A stretch of 11,222 nt of DNA, taken from positions 1 through 11,222 of the forward strand of contig JADDMT010000321.1 of the NCBI GenBank assembly GCA_021401465.1, in the 5' to 3' direction. Positions within the stretch are counted from its first letter, which is position 1, and every line of letters starts with the position of its first letter. Below are positions 1-7,348 of the stretch, in pieces. The stretch is from Teratosphaeria epicoccoides. Lineage: Eukaryota; Ascomycota; Dothideomycetes; Mycosphaerellales; Teratosphaeriaceae. The notes below the pieces were generated by a model that had not been told where the DNA came from, did no database searches, and saw nothing but the letters and a program-made list of their open reading frames with translations. Made by a program: the position numbers and the translations under genes.

Positions 1-1902
1 TTCCGCGTCTAGGGCCCGGGCATAGGCCGCAGCCTCTGCGTCGAAAATATCGGCGTATTCCTCTAACTCAGGCGGAAGGGTAACGTCTTCCTTGACGTTC
101 CGTATGCGGACCGCATACACGCATTAGGCCTTCTTCATGTCCTTGTAGAAGCTGTGTGCGTCACGCATCCGCACCGCAGGAACTTCGCCTATGGAGCCGT
201 AGAACTAGTTGTCGGTAGCTCCATCAACAACGACTCCCTGCTTGTGGCGCTAAGGGCGGCCGAGCAGGAGCTCCTTATCAGGAACGTCTTCGGCGTAGAA
301 GACTTCGTTGGTCTCGCGCACTTCTCCCGAGGAGTCCGCGAGTTAGAGGCGCACGTTGTACGCGCCTCGAGCCGCTACGCCTTCGCCCCGAAAAGACTTC
401 ATGGTAGGCAGCAGGGCTCCTAGGATCGGCTTCAAACCGAGCCGTACGATTACCCTCTAGGGTATCACGTTAACCTCCGCAAGGTCATCTAACATACAGT
501 CTACTAGCTCAAGCGAGCCATTAACTCGGACCGCGCCGGATAGGCGCCAGGCAGGCCACGAGTCTACACCATTAGTAACAGACAGCTTGGATACCCGCGG
601 TAGCTATTCGGTTGTCTCGGGCTTGTCCTTCTTTCGCCTCCCCTCTAGGGAGGTTTCGGACACCTTGCTTACCTTCTTCCCATCACTTCGTTTAGGATAG
701 CGAGCTGCCTAGTAGTCCCTCGCTCCACAGATGTGGCAGCTACTCGGAGGCTTCTCGCCACCGTCTTTTGGCTCGGAGGGCTTGCTCCTCCGGAATGAAC
801 TACCGCGTTAGACGTGACCCCTAGGGCGCTTGTGATAGCGGCCCTTCGGTGGGTCCTCGGGGCTTAGACGCTTATTGTCCTTACCGCCCGATTTTCCATT
901 TCGCTTCAAGGTGATTTCCATACGTGTCGCAAGGGACACGAGGTCTTGCCGAGTTGTCGGAAGTTCATGAAAAGTCATGATCGTGTTCTGAAGATCGTCA
1001 TCAAGTTTGACGAGCAAGTGCCGCACGCGTTGCGTCTCGGTATAGGGTAGCATCTGTCCCTCGAGCGTGGCGAGATAGGTAGCGAAGCTAGAGGTTGTTT
1101 GTCCCTTCCCCTGCTTAGCCTTCTCGTACTCGACAGACACGGTAAGGGCGCGATTCCCCGGATCCTCGACCTAGTCGACACAGAACTAGCGGAAGTCCGC
1201 CTATGTATACGTTCCGTCATGGACCCGCATAAGGTCATACCGCTCATGCCAATTGTTGCGAGGTTCCTTATCCTCTTCGAGCCACATCACACTGAAGGCG
1301 ACTCGTTCGCCCTCTGTGGAATATCCGCGCGGGTTAAGCACAAAAACTGCCTCACACGCCTGCAAGAAAGTTCGAGCCTCCTTCAAGGTGTCTCCCTTAA
1401 ACGGCTTCGGGTTGCGTGCGTTACGACTACCTCCTAGTTAGCCTACTATGGCCCCGAATTCAGGCACCAAGTTCGCGGGCACACGCGGGGGGTCTGCGCC
1501 TCCTAGTAAGTAGTCTTCGCGGGTCCCTAGCGTAAAATCTCGCTAGATTTCTTCGTCCGCCAGTTCGTTAGTACCGCTTATGGCGACGTCTTCGTCGTCC
1601 TCGCCGTTGTCGCTACTAGGAGCGGTGCGGCTCCGGCTCTAGTTCGCAAGGCGGTTTGCGACCTAATCGACAATCATGGCTACGAGGGCTAGGTCGATAG
1701 TCAGGGTTAGCTGCGGTCCCTGTGCGGGGGGTCTATTACCTTGTCCGCCGCGTAATTGTCCTCTAGCGGAACCGTCGCTCGATGCGGTGTCGCTCGCAGG
1801 GGGTACTTCTGCGGGCTAGTTACTCGGGCCAGCTTCGCCGTCGCGGGCGCTCGGGATGGCGCTCGCTGCGCGTTAGTTGCGAGTTCGTAGTGCTCTAGAC
1901 AT
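1..1902 (-). pseudogene. Gag and protease region of X-a, broken by about 16 in-frame stops, no frameshift
   Basis: One frame stays in register from the ATG at 1902-1900 to the left edge (634 codons). It begins with a low-complexity Ser/Ala/Pro/Asp-rich N-terminus. A retrotransposon gag (capsid-like) region follows at about 1410-960, with PKPFKGD, ARTFLQACEAVF and MTFHELP segments. Next comes a nucleocapsid zinc knuckle at 738-697 with spacing C-x2-C-x4-Y-x4-Y, where family members have C-x2-C-x4-H-x4-C. The His and last Cys are Tyr, each one C-to-T or G-to-A change away. A retropepsin-like segment (LDDLAEVNVI, about 490-463) follows; the usual D-[ST]-G reads D-D-L. The last stretch (PELEEYADIFDAEA) is the linker leading to reverse transcriptase, which lies outside. 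In-frame stops are at 1873, 1816, 1663, 1639, 1543, 1438, 1201, 1186, 1171, 808, 709, 604, 457, 250, 205 and 124 (lower coordinates): 12 TAG and 4 TAA. The absence of frameshifts despite this load points to RIP, not slow decay. Confidence 0.85.
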
Positions 1903-1939
1903 ATAGTAGTATTCTCTGCCAGACTGCAAAGCAGGGGGG

Positions 1940-1951
1940 AGAAAGCAGAAC
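1940..1951 (-). promoter_or_regulatory. Candidate primer-binding region of X-a, just after the 5' LTR
   Basis: The minus strand directly after the LTR end (1952) reads GTTCTGCTTTCT. It lacks the TGG start typical of a tRNA 3'-end complement. Nine bases (CTGCTTTCT, 1948 to 1940) are the exact complement of AGAAAGCAG inside the same LTR (2045 to 2037), which lies 34 nt downstream of the LTR TATA element, near where transcription should start. This resembles the self-priming of Tf1-like chromoviruses. The first three bases after the LTR do not pair with the next LTR bases, so the match is imperfect. Confidence 0.4.
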
Positions 1952-2311
1952 TAATATAGATGTATATGCTATATGATATGAAAATATCTCGCAGTGTGAC
2001 AGAGTAATCCGACCTTTTAGTAGGTACAAGACAGCGCTGCTTTCTGCTTATCGCAGAGGTGGCGCTAAGGGTGCTTATAACCCCCGACGCTCCTCAATTA
2101 GGGAAAGCATGTCCGAGCCTAACCCCGTAGGGGTACCGTAGGGTTAGCGACGTAGGGGCGTCCTACGCTGACAACTGATCCTACTCGGACGACATACGAG
2201 CCAACGTATGTACGAATGACCCCCTTGCCATATGTGGCAGGGTTACTGCACGCCAAGGGCGGCCATTAGAACCCATGCGGTTCGAATGGTCCCCTAGTAT
2301 CAACCGTATCA
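1952..2311 (-). repeat. LTR of family X, 5' LTR of X-a (360 bp)
   Basis: It is the same length as and alignable end to end with the LTRs at 5793-6152 and 9235-9594. In element orientation it starts TGATACGG and ends CTATATTA; the final TTA is TCA in the other two copies. Terminal inverted repeat: TGATA/TATCA. It contains an 11-bp inverted repeat with a 5-nt loop near its 5' end (2263-2289) and a short inverted repeat CATACG/CGTATG. Identity with the other copies stops exactly at 2311 on one side and 1952 on the other. Confidence 0.93.
2037..2079 (-). promoter_or_regulatory. Core promoter in the X-a 5' LTR
   Basis: TATAAG on the minus strand (2079-2074) is conserved in all three X LTRs. The sequence 34 nt downstream, AGAAAGCAG (2045-2037), is at a plausible transcription start and would mark the U3/R border. 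Its match to the region after the LTR is described at 1940-1951. The start site itself is inferred. Confidence 0.45.
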
Positions 2312-3501
2312 TTATAGTAGTTGACTAATACTTGAAGATAAATGTCTTCATCCTATGTACGAAAAAGTGTACATGTAGCAAGCTTGCATGACTACTTCGC
2401 GACGAAGTTATATGGCGCTTTAGTGTCCCCCGAAGTATCCTATTAGATCGAGGTTCTGTCTTTACTAGTAAATACTAGCAAGAATTTGTGTTTAAGGTAC
2501 ATGTTAAGTACCGCCTAAGTATAGCATTCTATCTACAGACTAATAGTCAGACTAAACGTATAAACTAGACTCTTAAGTAGTAACTTTAGTGCTACTACGC
2601 TAAGAACTAGGATGCCTAGGCTGACGCAATTCCTATGGCGGAATTTGCAGTTAATAACAGCGTACATGCTACTATATACATGTCGCCATTTCAGATTCTT
2701 TATAGCTTTGATCTAGAAATACACCTAGAACCGCCTTAGGACAAGTCTTCTGAGGAGAGGGTGCCAGCCGCCGCGGAATTAGCGTAGCGTATACGCAAGG
2801 TACATTTAGTGCTAATAGAATACTAGAAAAAGGCCTCAGAATCCTAGATTAAACATAATAACGCCTGTGCTAAACTAATGTAGTATGTAGTTAGTACGAA
2901 GGTGTTACTATTAACGAAGAATCTCAAGCTGAAACTTCTAAGCAAGAAGATGACGCCAAGGTTTGTCGGACCCTTCTAGATACGCGACGTAATAGGCTCG
3001 CAGGCATACTAGCTATCGTTGCTATTATCGTATTATGTACATGATGTCTTCTACGTATCTCTACTCGAACTATAGGTATAGCGCAAGGGCGAAGAGCCTG
3101 CGGACCTGATGCTAGTAGCAGAAGAGAACGAAGAGTAGGAAGTTAAGGGTATTAAGGACAGTATGTAGCGTAAAGGCGTAACGTACTATGTAGTAAAGTA
3201 GAAAGGATACCTACCTAAGTACACATAATAGGTTCTAGCTAAAGACTGCAAGAATACTCTAGAAGCTATTCGTGAATTCGAAGAGTAGAGGAGGCGTAAG
3301 CAGGGCTTAAGAAGGTCGATTCGTAGGAAGATAAGGGTTTCGGAGCAGAATTCTTGACATGTATATATAGCGCATGACGCGCGGAGTAACAACAAGAAGC
3401 AAACGCCCTACTCATACATTATTGATGCCTAAAGGCATACCTAGAATAAACCTAAGGAGAACAAGAGACATGCTCGGATTAGCTTCGTAGCTAATACTTA
3501 G
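2312..3501 (+). pseudogene. Integrase core, C-terminus and chromodomain end of the X-b pol polyprotein
   Basis: The frame is continuous from 2314. The DDE integrase core is entered at IVVD (first catalytic Asp at 2323-2325). The second Asp is in LDRGSVFTSKY (2446-2448). The catalytic Glu position (2554-2556) reads Lys in SQTKRIN, where relatives have QTER; this is a G-to-A change. PMAEFAVNNSVHAT (from 2635) and MSPFQILY follow, typical of chromovirus integrases, then a C-terminal segment ending DVFYVSLLE (about 3070). The chromodomain spans about 3136-3288 (YYVVK, stop, KGY; the stop at 3199-3201 replaces the conserved Trp). Stops are mainly TAG, some at Trp and some at Gln positions. A TGA at 3355 may be the end or a mutated CGA; the frame otherwise runs to TAG at 3499-3501, which overlaps the stop of the convergent accessory gene. 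The zinc-binding N-terminus is missing because of the X-a junction. Confidence 0.88.
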
Positions 3502-4994
3502 CGACTACTAGTTAGGGGCTTCCTAACTAAACCCGAAGTAGAAGAGTCTCTCTTGTTACAGTCCGCTAGGGACTGCCTACCTGCACGGGGTCTACTAAAC
3601 ACCCTGAAGCGACCATGAGTAACAGGGGTAGTAACGCCACGAAGAGAGGCTAGCATCTTCTTCTTTAGTAGGTTGCGAGGGAGCTCGTCTTTAGAGCCTA
3701 TAGTAGCTAGAGAGCTAGCGACATCCTTACTACGCCTAGTTATAATAACTACCTTATCCTTAGCATTAGAAGGCGAAGAGACTTGAGCGCGCTTGCGGCT
3801 GTCGCGCTTAGCCCTCGAGATTATCTTGCGCTTCTTGACATGAGTGTTAACTACATCATCAGACTTAGTGTCCCCCTTAGGCGTAACTAGTATAGTAACA
3901 CTATAGCGCGAAGGGATCACGTTAGGACTAAAGGTATCCTAGACGTTATCATCCTCCTTATCCTCAAAGATCTAGCCTAGAGGCTTGTGCCTTAGCGTCT
4001 TAACAGACGTAGTGCGGGTCGCAAGCAGGGAAGGTTCGGCTTCCTTGTCGCTAACCTTAATTTTGGCCCTAGCCTTCTTCTTCTTCTTAGACACTAGCGT
4101 CGAGGCGGCGTAGGCAGCGGCCCTACAATGTGTTAGCTATACGCACGTAACAGGATTTGAGTGAGTAACTTACGGCTTAGTCCTTAGGACCGGCTTAGAG
4201 GCAGGCTGTCTCTCGGTACGGCGCTAGGGCGTAGCCTTAGTGGCAGGAGCGGTGAATTGCTTGATAACCTTCTTGCGGATTATCTGCGTCTTAAAGTCAT
4301 TGTTAATAGAGGCAAGGGCCCCAAGTTGCTAACGCTAACAGCTAGTCGGATATTTCTTAACGCTAACGTTAGCCTAGCGGAAAAGGTCAGCATTAATACT
4401 TAGAGGGTACCTACACTATATGCGTACTATGGCGAAGGTCTCGACCCTAACAGTTAGTACCTTCAAGATCTTCTAGACTAAGTTTACGATTAGACCTAGA
4501 TAAACGTTTTTGCCTATTAGCAGAGAGTCGAAGCAAACACTGCTATAAGAATAGTTAGCAGTCGCGGTGAAGCACGAGAGAGCGCCAAGCAGGTAGGCAA
4601 GTACCTTGCGGTACTTAGCCTGTAGCCTGTTTATAGTCAGAGTACCTTTAGCAATCCCCTTGTTACGCGTACTCTAGAAGTCATCGATGTTACGGCAGAG
4701 CTAGTTGTACTCGCTATATACCTCTTTAGGGAGGTCTTGGCATTTTTGATGCTTGCTATTACAGTTAACATAATTACAGTAGACACTGCCCTTATTAAAT
4801 CCGCTAACGTAGATCTCGGCTACGCTTTGGTTAGTATAAGTCACGCATACCTCGCAGGTAGGGGACGCCTTACTAACACGCGGAGGAGAGATGTGTGTAG
4901 CTTGGCTACTAAGGTTGTCAAGGCATCGTCGACATAAGCGACGATTGCAGGCAGAGCAAGTAGCGTCGAACTTAGTCTGTAGCATATAAGCCAT
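3498..4994 (-). pseudogene. Antisense accessory gene of X-b: Cys-rich zinc-cluster-like protein, one intron
   Basis: One frame runs from ATG 4994 to TAA 3500-3498. With the 51-nt intron (4173-4123) removed it gives 482 codons. The Cys-rich N-terminus (residues 13-85) contains C50-x2-Y53-x8-Y62-x12-Y75-x2-C78-x6-C85. In X-c, positions 62 and 75 are Cys, so the spacing approximates Zn(II)2Cys6 with Cys to Tyr losses in this copy. The second half is basic (a five-Lys run just after the intron, many Arg/Ser), and the last 141 sense codons have no stop. Ten exon stops, all TAG, lie at 4701, 4674, 4473, 4416, 4374, 4335, 4329, 4224, 3972 and 3939; X-c has CAG at the 4335 and 4329 positions. The gene lies between the chromodomain and the 3' LTR, opposite to pol, with its own TATA box at 5157-5151. 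The family is not one I can name. A DNA- or RNA-binding role is only suggested by the cluster and basic tail. Confidence 0.75.
4123..4173 (-). other. Spliceosomal intron (51 nt) in the X-b accessory gene
   Basis: The minus strand has donor GTAAGT at 4173-4168, branch site GCTAAC at 4137-4132 and acceptor TTGTAG ending at 4123. Length, donor and branch site match filamentous-ascomycete introns. Removing it keeps the frame and takes out two stops: a TAA (4172-4170) formed by the donor itself and a TAG. The TAA is the only internal non-TAG stop of this gene. The same donor occurs in X-c at 11214-11219. Confidence 0.75.
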
Positions 4995-5150
4995 TATGGC
5001 TAAGATGAGTTAATTGATCTTAATTGATTAATTAAAGAAGAAGAAGCTCTAGTTTAGACCCGCAGACACGGCTAGGCGCAAGCTAAGCGAAATGGGAGCG
5101 GAGATTAATGTTAGTATCTTAGAACAGGAAGGTTTAGGAAGCGACGAGGT

Positions 5151-5157
5151 TTTTATA
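5151..5157 (-). promoter_or_regulatory. TATA box of the X-b accessory gene
   Basis: TATAAAA on the minus strand, 156 nt upstream of the ATG at 4994, within a longer identical stretch (GGGTATAAAAACC). X-c has the same motif at the same distance (10230-10236). The intervening leader is CT-rich and then AT-rich (about 5005-5050). Confidence 0.6.
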
Positions 5158-5778
5158 CCCTCTGATAGCCCCCCTGTTACCTACCGCAACTGTTAAGCTA
5201 GTAACTCGAACTATATGCGTAGAGCGCCTGCCTTTAGTTAACTTATAAGGGGACCGGATGATGCAAGAATAGATAACGCGGCTGTCACGCATGTGCGCTA
5301 ACTACACTTGTGCTAGCCTACTAGCATGAAGATGTGTCAAGACTCGCGCTAGGAGCGCGCTCCTGCTATTTCGAGTAGTACACGCATAGTGTCCGCGTAC
5401 TTTCCTACTACCCTAAGGTTCTACGACACGTTCTTTATAGTCATGACTAAATAGGGACAGCTAAGCTACTTGGCGAGGCTAGCGCGCATGCTCGCCCTAT
5501 AATTTCAAGGATTAACTGAAGTACGTACTCGTAGTTTCCTGATATCTCGATCTGCATGTAAAGTGAAGGTATTACGAAGCCGCCTAACATGTAATGGATT
5601 AAAACCCGCCCGAGTTAGTAGCCTCTACCCTGTACTCGCTACGAAGGTGTTAAGGTGTACGCATAACACATGTTACATAGCCTATCTACCTATTTACTCT
5701 TGCGTAGTATAAGCGTGCTACATCCCGTACCCTATATGTTCCGCGTGTATTACTTAGTAAGGCTAGGGACATCCTCAT
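5158..5778 (+). other. X-b spacer between accessory-gene promoter and polypurine tract
   Basis: No credible reading frame is seen on either strand. It aligns throughout with 9609-10229 of X-c (reverse orientation), with many transitions. It is likely the 3' untranslated part of the element RNA and the upstream region of the accessory gene. The clearest internal feature is the perfect palindrome at 5351-5364. Confidence 0.6.
5351..5364. repeat. Perfect 14-bp GC-rich palindrome
   Basis: AGGAGCGCGCTCCT is identical in X-b and X-c (10023-10036) and about 190 bp upstream of the accessory-gene TATA box. It keeps CpG steps inside strongly mutated surroundings. It could be a dimeric protein-binding site; no function is known. 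Confidence 0.5.
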
Positions 5779-5792
5779 AGGAGGAGGGGCAG
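5779..5792 (+). other. Polypurine tract of X-b
   Basis: AGGAGGAGGGGCAG directly precedes the 3' LTR (5793). In LTR retrotransposons this primes plus-strand DNA synthesis. It is conserved in X-c as the reverse complement at 9595-9608. Confidence 0.8.
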
Positions 5793-6152
5793 TGATACGG
5801 TTGATACTAGGGGGCCATTAGAACCGCATAGGTTCTAATGCCTGCCCTTAGCATGTAGTGACCCTGCTACACATAGCAAGGGGGTCCTTCGTACATACGT
5901 TAGCTTGTATGTTGTCTAAGTAGGATTAGTAGTTAACATAGGACGCCCCTACGTCACTGACCCTATAGTACCCCTACGGGGTTAGGCTCAGACATGCTTT
6001 CCCTAATTAAGGAGCGTCAGGGGTTATAAGTACCCTTAGCGCTACCTCTGCAATAACTAGAAAGCAGCGCTGTCTTGTACCTACTAAAAGGTCGGATTAC
6101 TCTGTCACACTACGAGATATTTCTATATCATATAGCATATACATCTATATCA
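5793..6152 (+). repeat. LTR of family X, 3' LTR of X-b (360 bp)
   Basis: Starts TGATACGG and ends CTATATCA. Same length as the other two X LTRs but with the most transitions of the three. The hairpin near the 5' end is the best preserved here (5815-5841; arms of 11 bp with one mismatch, loop GCATA). Homology with the other copies ends at 6152. Confidence 0.93.
6025..6067 (+). promoter_or_regulatory. Core promoter motif in the X-b 3' LTR
   Basis: TATAAG at 6025-6030, with AGAAAGCAG at 6059-6067, 34 nt downstream. Same spacing as in X-a and X-c. In a 3' LTR it would mark the U3/R border of the transcript end. Confidence 0.4.
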
Positions 6153-6237
6153 ATGGTTCTAGCATCGTCGTATGGCTCTATATTAATCTCGGTGAATTGC
6201 CATGTAACTAGATCTGCGGGTTGACTGTCGATGAAGA
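6153..6237. other. 85-bp island between the X-b and Y1 LTRs
   Basis: Belongs to neither LTR: X homology ends at 6152 and Y homology at 6238. It should be older target DNA including target duplications (candidates 6153-6157 for X-b and 6233-6237 for Y1). The minus strand is open for all 28 codons (FIDSQPADLVTWQFTEINIE...), unusual here, but I do not recognise it. It may be a remnant of a gene or another element. Confidence 0.5.
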
Positions 6238-6639
6238 TGTCATAAGGGTAGGTACTAATAGCAGGAAGGGGATCAGGTGTTAGACTCGCAGAGCTGTGAA
6301 GAATATCGACTATAGCAATTAACCTTGTAACTAACTCTCCTCTAAGCAAGAGAGGATTAAATTGAGATTAAGCACGAAGCTCCTAACTGCCTGTCCTAAA
6401 GCCATCCCTATATACTAGAGAGACAGGGTAGCTCTGTTAGATCTATAGACTAACCCTACAGATCCTAGGGTCTGTTCCTATGTGACAGATCCTTCCTCCT
6501 ACGTAGGCTTATAGATCTATAGACTAACCCTACAGATCTAGGGATCTATACTCTCGTGACAGATCCTTTCTTCTACACATGTGCTATGCTTTAGGCCCTA
6601 GTGCTCTGACTTAGCCTATAGTGCTTGTAACTCATGACA
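6238..6639 (-). repeat. LTR of family Y, 3' LTR of Y1 (402 bp)
   Basis: In element orientation it starts TGTCATGAG and ends CTTATGACA (terminal repeat TGTCA/TGACA). It aligns with 8248-8729 and homology stops exactly after TGACA in both. It is shorter than the Y2 LTR mainly because the repetitive 5' part is smaller. Two 25-bp palindromic units lie at 6440-6464 and 6514-6538. A TATATAG box is at 6414-6408 (minus). The 73-codon open frame inside it is part of the LTR, not a gene. Confidence 0.88.
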
Positions 6640-6650
6640 TCTATGATACT

Positions 6651-6661
6651 ATCCCCCTCTT
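6651..6661 (-). other. Probable polypurine tract of Y1
   Basis: AAGAGGGGGAT on the minus strand, 11 nt before the LTR start at 6639. The gap is larger than usual, so the exact tract or LTR boundary is less certain than for X. Confidence 0.5.
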
Positions 6662-6727
6662 AGCCTAGCTTGTCCCTAAGCTACCTTATTAGTGCGGGGT
6701 TTCTCTTGTCATTTCCTTTGTGTAGTA

Positions 6728-7348
6728 ATGTCTTCTCTTTCTATATTACTGCCTTGTGTCATCCTAGACACTGACGCCCCTTTAACGCAGAAACGTAAAC
6801 GCTACGCGAATAGAATCTATCGTTAGGGCCAGGACAGCATGAAGTCCTATACTTAGTGTCAAGAGTTAAAGCTTGTTTGTCAAGTGTACATTTCCTCGGG
6901 GAAATGTTCGTAGTGTCACTTTAGCAACTGTCGAAGTTACAACGCGAAGGTAACAGAGGTCGAATAGAAGAAGTTAGGTAATTAGCAGAAAAGACTAATT
7001 GCTAATCTTAATCGTGCGAAGCCGGCCCTAGCTAAGGCTTTACAGAAGATAATAGAGGCGCATGTAAAGGAGATGCGTCTTTAGAAATAGTTAGACGCGG
7101 TCGACCGTGAGGTCGAGGATAGTCGCGCTCTTGAGGAGCGTGAGATCAGGGAGGATGAGGCTAAAGAGCAGGCTCTTACGCAGGCTAGGTTTCTTCTTAA
7201 CCTAGATCCCTCGGCGGGTCTTGCTCTTAGTCCTATGACATAGAGCGTAATAGAAGGTTTCGCCGATGCCTCGTATTAGGGTTTCCTGGATGGCGTGATA
7301 GCCGAGCCTATCAATAGCGTCCCGTAGGAGTCTAGTCGTAGCTTATAA
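6728..7348 (+). pseudogene. Antisense accessory gene of Y1: zinc-cluster-like and coiled-coil protein
   Basis: ATG 6728 to TAA 7346-7348, 206 codons plus stop, without frameshift. A basic patch QKRKR (residues 21-25) is followed by Y41-x2-C44-x6-C51-x8-C60-x2-C63-x7-Y71. If Y41 and Y71 were Cys (one G-to-A each) this is the Zn(II)2Cys6 spacing of fungal GAL4-type clusters. Residues about 80-165 are Lys/Glu/Leu/Ala-rich and look like a coiled coil (NRAKPALAKALQKIIEAHVK, REVEDSRALEEREIREDEAK). All ten internal stops are TAG. Cys-cluster proteins with a long charged helix are common uncharacterised proteins in fungal repeats; I cannot give a gene name. The gene is convergent with Y1 pol and their stops share the palindrome TTATAA (7343-7348). 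The ATG is only 88 bp from the LTR and no TATA box lies between, so its promoter may be antisense within the LTR. Confidence 0.75.

Larger units (their letters stand above)
1..2311 (-). mobile_element. X-a: 5' part of a chromovirus-type Ty3/Gypsy LTR retrotransposon
   Basis: Read on the minus strand, the order is 5' LTR (2311 to 1952), a short leader, then gag and protease running off the left edge. The outer end of the LTR directly abuts the integrase frame of X-b at 2312, so X-a is read as inserted into X-b in the opposite orientation. Reverse transcriptase, RNase H, integrase, accessory gene and 3' LTR of X-a should lie to the left of the window. Its base composition is more GC-rich and its LTR is closer to that of X-c than to that of X-b, as expected of a later insertion. 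The target-site duplication cannot be tested because only one end is visible; the candidate 5 bp are 2312-2316. Confidence 0.85.
2312..6152 (+). mobile_element. X-b: 3' part of a chromovirus LTR retrotransposon, split by X-a
   Basis: Plus-strand order: integrase core (entered abruptly at 2312), integrase C-terminus, chromodomain, then an accessory gene on the opposite strand (4994-3498), a spacer, a polypurine tract and the 3' LTR. The missing 5' portion (LTR, gag, protease, RT, RNase H) should resume to the left of the window beyond the far LTR of X-a. X-b carries more C-to-T/G-to-A changes than X-c where the two can be compared, as expected of the older copy. Candidate target duplication after the 3' LTR: 6153-6157. 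Confidence 0.88.

Noticed and set aside
154..423. 89-codon open frame on the plus strand
   Set aside because: Opposite strand of the X-a protease region, whose gag-pro frame is recognisable on the minus strand.
808..1437. Plus-strand and alternative minus-strand frames over X-a gag
   Set aside because: Shadows of the gag frame; only the minus-strand frame in register with the ATG at 1902 gives retrotransposon gag motifs.
1930..1951. tRNA-type primer-binding site after the X-a LTR
   Set aside because: No TGG start and no match to a tRNA 3' end that I recognise. The complementarity to the LTR itself is the better, though unproven, explanation.
3186..3395. 69-codon minus-strand frame
   Set aside because: Opposite strand of the X-b chromodomain.
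4737..4937. Open frame starting MAFLMLAITV with a signal-peptide-like start, also present in X-c at 10650-10384
   Set aside because: Present in both copies but exactly opposite to the Cys cluster of the accessory gene, which has a TATA box, an intron and the expected cluster spacing. I see no family feature in the shadow frame.
6128..6349. Open frame of 73 codons on the minus strand, first read as a gag leader of a tandem Y copy
   Set aside because: Its start lies in the Y1 LTR. Similarity between the two Y LTRs runs through it and stops exactly after TGACA, so it is LTR sequence continuing into the 85-bp island and the X-b LTR.
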